A stretch of DNA of 40,476 nucleotides from Calothrix sp. HK-06 (lineage in GTDB: Bacteria; Cyanobacteriota; Cyanobacteriia; Cyanobacteriales; Nostocaceae), in NCBI RefSeq assembly GCF_001904745.1, contig NZ_MRCD01000082.1:1-40476 (forward strand). Reading direction: 5' to 3'. The notes below the pieces were generated by a model, which searched no databases, was not told the DNA's origin, and was given only the letters and a program-made list of their open reading frames with translations. Shown one piece after another: positions 24,978 to 31,231 of the stretch (positions within the stretch are counted from its first letter, which is position 1; every line of letters starts with the position of its first letter). Made by a program: the position numbers and the translations under genes.

Positions 24978-25517
24978 ATGCTTGGCACAGAAATTTTAGA
25001 CCAATATGCCACAGGTAAAAGAGATTTTACTGGCGTCGATTTAAGTGAAGCAGAACTCGAAAACGCCAATCTCACAGGTATAATATTAGACAATGCGTTA
25101 TTAGACGGCGCCAATTTGAACGGGGCAAACTTAAGTCAGGCAAGTTTACAAAATGCTGACTTGAATGGAGCAAATTTAACAAACGCTGACTTGACTGGTG
25201 CCAATTTAACAGGAGCAATTTTAGAAGGGGCAATTTTAGAGGGTGCAATATTAGATAGCGCGAACCTTAGTCAGTCAGAACTGACGGTAGCTAAGATGAT
25301 AGAAGCTGATTTAACGCAAGCTGACTTGAGCGAAGCGAATTTAAATGCAGCCAACCTTGACAAAGCTAATTTAACAGGAGTTGACGCACATCAAGCTGAT
25401 TTAAGTAGTGCTAACTTGGCAAGTGCTGATTTACATGAGGCAAATCTAAGTGGAGCTAAATTAGACGGTGCTAATTTAGAAGGAACGATTTTAGATGAAA
25501 ATACTAGTATAGATTAA
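24978..25517 (+). CDS. Pentapeptide-repeat protein
   Basis: 179 residues from ATG 24978; a TTG at 24966 adds four residues without support. After a short leader (MLGTEILDQYATGKRDFTGV) the protein is almost wholly A(D/N)L-x-x pentapeptides, about 30 units, for example GANLNGANLSQASLQNADLN. Such repeats fold as a right-handed quadrilateral beta-helix and usually mediate protein contacts; a few relatives mimic DNA and inhibit gyrase, but nothing shows that here. It has no signal peptide, so a cytosolic location is likely. The stop codon is three bases before the next ATG, indicating co-translation with the amylo-alpha-1,6-glucosidase gene. No clear ribosome-binding site is visible. Confidence 0.92.
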   Translation: MLGTEILDQYATGKRDFTGVDLSEAELENANLTGIILDNALLDGANLNGANLSQASLQNADLNGANLTNADLTGANLTGAILEGAILEGAILDSANLSQSELTVAKMIEADLTQADLSEANLNAANLDKANLTGVDAHQADLSSANLASADLHEANLSGAKLDGANLEGTILDENTSID

Positions 25518-25520
25518 TCT

Positions 25521-27671
25521 ATGAACATGCGAGTAACCGTTGGACCCCCACATTTAACAATCAACCACGGCAGCACTTTTATGGTGACTGACTTAAATGG
25601 GCAGATTAATCAAGATAAATTTTTGGGTATTTTTACAGACGATACTCGTTTTTTAAGTTACTACGCTCTTTATGCTGATGCTTTACCTTGGATTCGTTTG
25701 CGGTCTACAACACCAAGATATTATGCTGCACAGATTTATCTGACAAATCCCGAATTAACAACTGAAGATGGAATTATTCCTAAAGGTACCTTATCACTAA
25801 CTGTAGGTAGAACAGTAGAAGGAGGTATTCACGAAGATATAGATATAACAAATTATAGTACAAAGAAAGTTAGTTTTAGTTTTGAAATTGCCCTACGTTC
25901 AGACTTTGCCGATATTTTGGAAGTGCAACAAGGTAAAATTGTTCGTCGGGGATGTATTGAAACAACATGGGATAAAGAGCGTAACGAATTACATACGACT
26001 TATAAAAATAAAGATTTTTCTCGCAGCATCATTTACCAACTGCGTAACTATACATCTCAACCTCATTATGCCAACGGTCGTATTACGTTTGAAATTGTAT
26101 TAGAACCAGGCGCCAGTTGGCATACCTGTGGTAATTTTATTCTAGTTTTAGATAAACTAACGCGTGAACCTTCAGATATATGTTATGACTCTGCTATAAG
26201 TACAGAAGTTAACTATAAGTTAGAACATTTGAATCAAACATGGGTTGAGTCAGTCACTGAACTAACAACAGTAAACGAAGAAGTTTATCGAGTATACAAA
26301 CAATCTGTCAGAGATTTAGCGGCACTACGTCTTTATGATTATGATTTGGGTGACGATATTTGGCTACCTGCTGCTGGTGTTCCCAAGTTTGTAACAGTTT
26401 TTGGACGTGACAGTTTAATTGCTAGCTTACAGACTACAACAGTTCACCCTGGCTTTGCACGCGGCGCCTTAAAAAAGCTATCACAACTACAAGCAACAAC
26501 ATGGGATGATTGGCGTGATGCAGAACCAGGTAAAATACTACATGAAATACGTCAAGGTGAATTAGCGCATTTCCAAAAGATACCCCATACACCTTATTAT
26601 GGTACAGCAGATGCAACTGTTCTATATTTAATAGTTCTGCATGAAACGTGGAAATGGTTAGGGGATAATTCGTTACTGAAATCATATAGAGATACAGCAT
26701 TACGCTGTTTAGAATGGATTGATAATTATGGTGATTTAGACGGTGATGGTTTTCAAGAATATAAAACTCGTTCGAGTCATGGTATAGAAAATCAAGGTTG
26801 GAAAGATTCAGGAGATGCAATAGTGTATCCTGATGGTAGTAAGGTTTCGGCGCCGAAAGCCTTGTGCGAACTGCAAGGTTATGTATATGATGCATGGATA
26901 CGCATGGCTGAAGTATTTGATGCTTTGGATGAACCAAGTTATGCCAACTCACTACGCATCAAAGCATCGCAACTTCAAGCAAGGTTTGAAAAACACTTTT
27001 GGTGCGATGATATTGGTTATTATGCATTCGCACTTGATAAAGACAAACAGCCAGTTAAAACTATTGCTTCAAACCCAGGTCACTGTCTATGGAGTGGTAT
27101 TATTAGTAAAGAGCGTGCGAGTCGTGTAGTTGAAAGACTTATGGCGCCAGATATGTTTACAGGTTGGGGAATAAGAACATTATCAGCAGAGAATCCAGCA
27201 TTTAACCCATTTTCTTATCATCTTGGTTCAATTTGGCCTCATGACAATGGTATCATTGCACTAGGATTAAAAAAATATGGTTTCACCGAAGAAGTAGGTC
27301 GTGTGGCGCGTAGCGTATTTGAAGCTGCCAGCTATTTTGCATCTTATCGTATTCCAGAAGTATATGCAGGTATTGAAGAAAAACCAGGCGCCTTTCCGGT
27401 TCCTTATATAGAGGCAAATGTACCACAAGCATGGGCAGCAGGTTCAATATTCCAACTTTTACAAGCAATATTAGGTCTTACTGCCGATGCACCAAACAAC
27501 AGACTTTACGTTAACCCATGTTTACCAGATTGGTTGCCAGAAATCACGCTGAGACGTTTAGAAATTGGTAATAGTAAAGTTGATTTAAAATTTTGGCGCC
27601 CCCTAAACTCTTGCAATGAACAAACTCATTGGGATGCTTCAGTTGCATCAGGTGATGTTGAAGTTAGATAG
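25521..27671 (+). CDS. Amylo-alpha-1,6-glucosidase / glycogen-debranching-type glycoside hydrolase
   Basis: 716 residues. The N-terminal beta domain (about 10-210) has FMVTDLNGQI, GIFTDDTRFLS and a GLEP-like VLEPGASWHT, matching the glycogen-debranching N-terminal domain of bacterial amylo-alpha-1,6-glucosidases. An (alpha/alpha)6 catalytic barrel follows, with FVTVFGRDSLIASLQT (about 295), IPHTPYYGTADAT (about 355), NQGWKDSGDAI (about 430) and YHLGSIWPHDNGIIALG (about 570). It probably hydrolyses alpha-1,6 links or related glucosides; the exact substrate is open. It is cytosolic, with no signal peptide, and complete. ATG 25521 is used; ATG 25527 (third codon) is nearly equivalent. It is tightly coupled to the pentapeptide-repeat gene. 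Confidence 0.9.
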   Translation: MNMRVTVGPPHLTINHGSTFMVTDLNGQINQDKFLGIFTDDTRFLSYYALYADALPWIRLRSTTPRYYAAQIYLTNPELTTEDGIIPKGTLSLTVGRTVEGGIHEDIDITNYSTKKVSFSFEIALRSDFADILEVQQGKIVRRGCIETTWDKERNELHTTYKNKDFSRSIIYQLRNYTSQPHYANGRITFEIVLEPGASWHTCGNFILVLDKLTREPSDICYDSAISTEVNYKLEHLNQTWVESVTELTTVNEEVYRVYKQSVRDLAALRLYDYDLGDDIWLPAAGVPKFVTVFGRDSLIASLQTTTVHPGFARGALKKLSQLQATTWDDWRDAEPGKILHEIRQGELAHFQKIPHTPYYGTADATVLYLIVLHETWKWLGDNSLLKSYRDTALRCLEWIDNYGDLDGDGFQEYKTRSSHGIENQGWKDSGDAIVYPDGSKVSAPKALCELQGYVYDAWIRMAEVFDALDEPSYANSLRIKASQLQARFEKHFWCDDIGYYAFALDKDKQPVKTIASNPGHCLWSGIISKERASRVVERLMAPDMFTGWGIRTLSAENPAFNPFSYHLGSIWPHDNGIIALGLKKYGFTEEVGRVARSVFEAASYFASYRIPEVYAGIEEKPGAFPVPYIEANVPQAWAAGSIFQLLQAILGLTADAPNNRLYVNPCLPDWLPEITLRRLEIGNSKVDLKFWRPLNSCNEQTHWDASVASGDVEVR

Positions 27672-27848
27672 TAAGCTTATAAACAAAAGTAGACGAAAAC
27701 ATATAAATGAATGTTCCCGATAAATAATTAAAAATCAATAATCAATCCAGAGGCAGAGAAAAACGAAGCTAGAGCGTCCTAGCTAGAGATAGATGCACTT
27801 TGGTGCCAATAAAAGCTATTCAATATATATAACGAAAGGTATTTCTCT

Positions 27849-27929
27849 ATGGAGGAGCTAAATTATTATTATCAACTCGATAGACAAATATCTAGACAAC
27901 ATCATAAAAGTAGGTTATTTGACGAATGA
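27849..27929 (+). CDS. Possible 26-residue small protein
   Basis: ATG at 27849 opens MEELNYYYQLDRQISRQHHK and ends RLFDE before TGA. It is charged and looks helix-forming. AAAGG lies about 12 bases upstream and a TATAAC box further up. I do not recognise it. Its composition looks more protein-like than chance AT-rich sequence, but the length makes this weak. Confidence 0.2.
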   Translation: MEELNYYYQLDRQISRQHHKSRLFDE

Positions 27930-28037
27930 TTTAAGAATTTAATCTCAATATTTTAAGAGAAAGTGATACACGAACATACTAAGATTACAGAAGCTGTGCT
28001 AATTATCCTTCTTCCTCACTACTTTGTTCTTAGTTTA

Positions 28038-28103
28038 AGAAACCGGGTTTCTACGTAAAATCGTTCTTTTCATTATAAGATATCGACAAAGAACCCGGTT
28101 TCT
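28038..28103. repeat. Dispersed double-palindrome repeat, copy C
   Basis: agaaaccgggtttct (28038-28052) and agaacccggtttct (28090-28103) flank tacgtaaaatcgttc and a middle ending gatatcgacaa. The arms have changed to CCGGG/CCCGG while remaining self-complementary. That points to selection or conversion maintaining the hairpin relative to copies A and B. Confidence 0.72.
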
Positions 28104-28183
28104 ACGGTTTCTAATATTTGTACTCACACATAAACAAAATAGCGCAACGTATCAATTTAGACATTTCATAGGAGTGAATTTGA

Positions 28184-29905
28184 ATGTTTAGTCATTTGCA
28201 TCGGTTATTAGCAAGTACTGTAATGGTAATGGGAGTCTCGATTGGTGCAGCTAGCCCATTAATCATTCCCACCTCAGTTCAAGCTCAGGAAACAGTTCGT
28301 GGTAACGCATCAGATTTAAGAATTCCATCTAAAAAACTGTCCCAAACACCAACACAAACACCAACACAAACACCTGCTCCAACACAAGGAACCGTCAGCT
28401 TTCCAGATGTCAGCCAAGATTACTGGGCACGTCCCTTTATTCAAGCGCTTGCAGAAAGAAATATAATTGCAGGTTTTCCTGATGGTACCTATAAACCAGA
28501 ACAACCTGTAACCCGCGCAGAATTTGCGGCAATTATTCAAAAAGCTTTCAATCAAAACCGGGTCAGACAGCTACCAACAGGTGGTTTCAGAGATATACGC
28601 TCTAACTTCTGGGCAGCACAGGCAATTACAACAGCTTTTGAAACAGGATTTTTATCTGGTTATCCTGATAATACTTTCCGACCAAACCAGCAAATAACCA
28701 AAGTACAAGCAGTCGTTTCGTTAGCTAGTGGTTTGGGATTAACTGGTGGTGACACAGCAATTCTCACCAGTTTCTACACAGATGCAAACGCCATTCCTAC
28801 TTATGCAGTATCTCAAGTTGCTGGTGCCACACAAGCAAGTGTCGTTGTCAATTATCCAGACATCAAAGTATTTAATCCAGAAGTACCACTAACACGTGCG
28901 GATGCTGCTGCACATGTGTACCAAGCGTTAGTAAGACAAGGAAGATTGCAACCTATTGCAAGCAACTTACCTGCGGCTAGTTATATAGTAGGTAGTACTC
29001 AAACTGGTACAACTCCTCCAGGTGGTCAAACAGGTAGCGATATTGTTACCACAGCATCGGCAAGCAATTCATTTACAGTTTTAGCCTCGTTGTTAAGAAC
29101 AGCAGGTTTAGCAGAAAGTTTGCAACAGGGTGGACCATTCACAGTATTTGCTCCTACAGACGAAGCATTTGGAAGACTACCAAAAGAAACTCTAGACCGT
29201 TTACAGCAACCAGAAAACCGAGAAACTTTAATTAGAATATTAACTTATCACGTTGTACCCGGACAGTTAACAGCTAGTCAATTAAAAACTGGTGAAATAA
29301 ACACTGCCGAAGGTAAACCAGTTAATGTGAATGTTAATACATCTGAAAATAGAGTTACAGTTAATAACGCTCAAGTAACTCAAGCAGACATTTCAGCGAG
29401 TAACGGTGTTATCCACGCCATCAACAGAGTATTAGTACCATCCGACGTGAGCTTAAATTTAGGTTCACAAAATCAAGCAGGTCGTGCAACCCGTGGTGGT
29501 AGAAGCTACATCGGCGCCGCAGGTAACATTGGTATAACTGGTGGTGGTGGCTCATCACTTGGTGAAGGTAATTTCGCGGTCATCAGTAAAATAGGCTTAA
29601 CCAACAACTTCTCCATACGTCCTAGCGCCGTATTTGGAGACAACACAACTGTATTAGTGCCCTTAACATTTGACTTGGCGCCACGTGCAGCCAACCCAAC
29701 AGGAGGCCAAGCATTCCCAATATCACCTTACATTGGTGCGGGTGTTGCCATTGAAACCGATGACGATGCCGAAGTAGGACTGCTATTAACTGGTGGTCTA
29801 GACATCCCATTAGGTTCGCGTTTCACACTTAACGGTGGTGTAAATGCAGCATTTCTTGATGAAACCGATGTCGGCATACAAGTAGGAGTAGGCTTCAACT
29901 TCTAA
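28184..29905 (+). CDS. Secreted SLH-FAS1-beta-barrel outer-membrane protein
   Basis: 573 residues with a signal peptide cleaved near VQA (residue 34) and a Pro/Thr linker (about 53-69). S-layer-homology repeats follow: FPDVSQDYWARPFIQAL-ERNIIAGFPDGTYKP, then FRDIRSNFWAAQAI...GYPDNTFRPNQQITK, then a weaker third to about residue 250. A second Thr/Gly linker leads to a fasciclin (FAS1) domain (about 285-422; FTVFAPTDEAFGRLP, YHVVPGQLTASQL, NGVIHAINRVLVP). The last 135 residues are amphipathic strands (SYIGAAGNIGIT, FSIRPSAVFG, SPYIGAGVAIE, FTLNGGVNAAF) ending in VGVGFNF with terminal Phe, as in outer-membrane barrels. SLH would bind cell-wall polymer while the barrel sits in the outer membrane; the FAS1 part would be adhesive. 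The ATG start has GGAG upstream. Confidence 0.9.
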   Translation: MFSHLHRLLASTVMVMGVSIGAASPLIIPTSVQAQETVRGNASDLRIPSKKLSQTPTQTPTQTPAPTQGTVSFPDVSQDYWARPFIQALAERNIIAGFPDGTYKPEQPVTRAEFAAIIQKAFNQNRVRQLPTGGFRDIRSNFWAAQAITTAFETGFLSGYPDNTFRPNQQITKVQAVVSLASGLGLTGGDTAILTSFYTDANAIPTYAVSQVAGATQASVVVNYPDIKVFNPEVPLTRADAAAHVYQALVRQGRLQPIASNLPAASYIVGSTQTGTTPPGGQTGSDIVTTASASNSFTVLASLLRTAGLAESLQQGGPFTVFAPTDEAFGRLPKETLDRLQQPENRETLIRILTYHVVPGQLTASQLKTGEINTAEGKPVNVNVNTSENRVTVNNAQVTQADISASNGVIHAINRVLVPSDVSLNLGSQNQAGRATRGGRSYIGAAGNIGITGGGGSSLGEGNFAVISKIGLTNNFSIRPSAVFGDNTTVLVPLTFDLAPRAANPTGGQAFPISPYIGAGVAIETDDDAEVGLLLTGGLDIPLGSRFTLNGGVNAAFLDETDVGIQVGVGFNF

Positions 29906-29919
29906 ATTTGTAACATGTA

Positions 29920-29940
29920 GCACAGGCAGGATGCCTGTGC
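29920..29940. repeat. GCACAGGCA-GGA-TGCCTGTGC hairpin after the SLH gene
   Basis: A perfect nine-base stem with a three-base loop begins 15 bases after the stop codon. A related hairpin with the same GCACAGGC arms is at 31172-31194. It lacks a T-run directly behind it. Confidence 0.65.
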
Positions 29941-29949
29941 ATTCCAAGT

Positions 29950-29999
29950 AATTATTTTTACCACAATGGCACAGAGAACACAGAAAGAAGAGAGTAAAA
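29950..29999. repeat. CACAGAG-type dispersed element
   Basis: ttttaccacaatggcacaga followed by gaacacagaaagaagagagt belongs with taccacaaagacacagagga at 16252 and the reverse copy at 31118-31156. These elements recur in cyanobacterial intergenic DNA; no coding potential. Confidence 0.5.
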
Positions 30000-30059
30000 G
30001 ATTTGTAAAATAGGTGCCATGTTCCCAAAAACTTTAACTTGCGCCAACACGATAAAAGT

Positions 30060-30089
30060 AGTAAACTAAGTCTATAAACTAAGTTTACT
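30060..30089. promoter_or_regulatory. Inverted-repeat operator candidate before the toxin-antitoxin pair
   Basis: agtaaact (30060-30067) is inverted as agtttact (30082-30089). Between them lies a direct repeat of aaactaag and a TATAAAC core. It sits 14 bases before the antitoxin GTG, where Phd-type antitoxins commonly bind to repress their own operon. Confidence 0.55.
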
Positions 30090-30102
30090 AAAGCGTCAAA
30101 TC

Positions 30103-30345
30103 GTGGAAACAGTAAATATTCATCAAGCAAAAACGAATCTCTCGCGACTTTTATCGCGCGTTGAACTTGGAGAAGAAATCATTATTTCAAATCGAGGTAT
30201 TCCGGTAGCTAAATTAGTACCGTTTCGCTCCTCATCAAATCGGCTAAGTAGTTTGGGGCTAGATAAAGGTCGTTTCGTAGTACCAGAAGATTTTAACGCT
30301 CCCTTACCTGAAGATATACTAGCAGCATTTGAAGGTGATGCTTAA
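30103..30345 (+). CDS. Phd/YefM-family antitoxin
   Basis: 80 residues. The N-terminal half is the classic Phd/YefM fold (METVNIHQAKTNLSRLLSRV, then GEEIIISNRGIPVAKLVPF), which dimerises and binds operator DNA. The C-terminal half (about 50-80; VVPEDFNAPLPEDILAAFEG) is an acidic region that would wrap around and block the toxin. Start is GTG at 30103, with no strong ribosome-binding site. The stop codon is directly followed by the toxin's GTG, so the two are translationally coupled. An inverted repeat at 30060-30089 is the likely operator. The pair may act in plasmid-like maintenance, stress response or phage defence; the sequence alone does not say. Confidence 0.93.
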   Translation: METVNIHQAKTNLSRLLSRVELGEEIIISNRGIPVAKLVPFRSSSNRLSSLGLDKGRFVVPEDFNAPLPEDILAAFEGDA

Positions 30346-30729
30346 GTGAAACTATTACTGGATACGCAATGTTGGTTATGGTGGTTCACTGAACCAGAGC
30401 GTTTAAATGAGGATATAGTAACCCAGATTGCCGATGAAGCGAACGAATTATGGTTTTCCGTTACTAGCATTTGGGAAATAGGCATAAAAGCTTCCATTGG
30501 AAAATTACCACTACCAGAACCATTAGACAGTTATATTTCTAGTCGGATGGCAGAACTTGGAGTTCAACTGCTCGATATTAAAGCAAATCATGCAGTGAAA
30601 GTATCTTCATTGCCTTTGCATCATCGTGACCCCTTTGACAGAATGTTAATAGCACAGGCAATAATTGAGAACATGACGCTTGTAACTGCTGATTCAATGT
30701 TTAAGCAGTATGATGTTTCTGTTCTTTAG
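30346..30729 (+). CDS. PIN-domain toxin of the VapC type
   Basis: 127 residues forming a complete PIN ribonuclease domain with the four acidic metal ligands expected: D6 (LLLDTQCWLW), E44 (SIWEIGIKASIGKL), D98 (HHRDPFDRMLIAQA) and D116 (TLVTADSMF). Toxins of this family cut specific RNAs (tRNA or rRNA in studied cases); the target here is unknown. Start is GTG at 30346, with zero bases between the antitoxin stop and this codon. The catalytic set is intact, so the toxin should be active and need its antitoxin. The combination of a Phd-like antitoxin with a PIN toxin is common. Confidence 0.93.
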   Translation: MKLLLDTQCWLWWFTEPERLNEDIVTQIADEANELWFSVTSIWEIGIKASIGKLPLPEPLDSYISSRMAELGVQLLDIKANHAVKVSSLPLHHRDPFDRMLIAQAIIENMTLVTADSMFKQYDVSVL

Positions 30730-30782
30730 GCATTTGATTTTTGACTCACTTCGGCGCCTAAATAATATATTAAGAATACGTG

Positions 30783-31112
30783 TTAAAACGTTCCCAGCAA
30801 AGGAAGTACTTTAATTTTCAGCAAATCAATCAAGTCAGCATCCATATAATTATAGTCGTCTGGTATATCTAAGCAAATAACTCGCTTGCCTTTCAAATAC
30901 GGCTTGAATTTTTTTGATACCTTGTTTCGATGGGCTTTTTCCATGACAAATATAATATCCGCGTGTTCTAGAGCTTCAACAGATAGAGGTACTTCAGCGT
31001 CATGGTTTAAACCCGCAGATTCTACATCTAATCCTTCATATTCAGAAAATATTGCTTCTGCGGTTGGACTTCGGAGTTTATTTTGGCTACATATAAATAA
31101 AAGTTTTTTCAT
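30783..31112 (-). CDS. Low-molecular-weight protein-tyrosine-phosphatase-like protein
   Basis: 109 residues from ATG 31112. The P-loop ICSQNKLRSPTAE has the C-x5-R signature (C8, R14) of low-molecular-weight phosphatases/arsenate-reductase-like proteins. A downstream LDIPDDY segment could supply the general-acid Asp (D82 or D85). The protein is shorter than classical LMW-PTPs (about 150), matching a compact subgroup annotated as predicted protein tyrosine phosphatase. The frame opens further upstream to 31181, but those codons are translated CACAGAG repeat (LPQRHRDHREK), so ATG 31112 is preferred. The substrate is unknown. It lies convergent to the toxin gene, 53 bases away. Confidence 0.85.
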   Translation of the reverse strand: MKKLLFICSQNKLRSPTAEAIFSEYEGLDVESAGLNHDAEVPLSVEALEHADIIFVMEKAHRNKVSKKFKPYLKGKRVICLDIPDDYNYMDADLIDLLKIKVLPLLGTF

Positions 31113-31117
31113 TAATA

Positions 31118-31156
31118 TCTTTTCTCTGTGGTCTCTGTGTCTCTGCGGTAAAAAAT
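31118..31156. repeat. Reverse copy of the CACAGAG element
   Basis: tcttttctctgtggtctctg, then tgtctctgcggtaaaaaatta. It is the reverse complement of the type seen at 16252 and 29950. It lies directly upstream of the phosphatase start and forms part of its leader. Confidence 0.55.
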
Positions 31157-31171
31157 TATAATAAAATAAAT

Positions 31172-31194
31172 GCACAGGCATAGAAAGCCTGTGC
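31172..31194. repeat. GCACAGGC...GCCTGTGC hairpin downstream of secA
   Basis: An eight-base perfect stem with a seven-base loop, 38 bases beyond the secA stop codon. Arms match the hairpin at 29920-29940. It may serve as an mRNA 3' end, but there is no U-tract. Confidence 0.6.
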
Positions 31195-31231
31195 TACAAG
31201 AGGTAATTTACAAATATTTAATTGTTAAACT

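Larger units (their letters stand above)
27672..28183. other. Intergenic region between the debranching enzyme and SLH genes
   Basis: It contains a possible tiny ORF (27849-27929), the double-palindrome repeat copy C (28038-28103) and, presumably, the promoter of the SLH gene. A TATAAC box lies near 27826-27831, ahead of the tiny ORF. Nothing else is recognised. Confidence 0.45.

Noticed and set aside
26434-26952. 172-codon antisense frame in the debranching-type gene
   Set aside because: His/Leu-rich shadow of a conserved catalytic domain; no family features.
28344-28390. Microsatellite-like caccaacacaaa repeat
   Set aside because: It encodes the Pro/Thr linker of the SLH protein and needs no separate explanation.
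31113-31181. N-terminal extension of the phosphatase-like gene
   Set aside because: The added residues come from a CACAGAG repeat; the P-loop strand starts naturally at ATG 31112.
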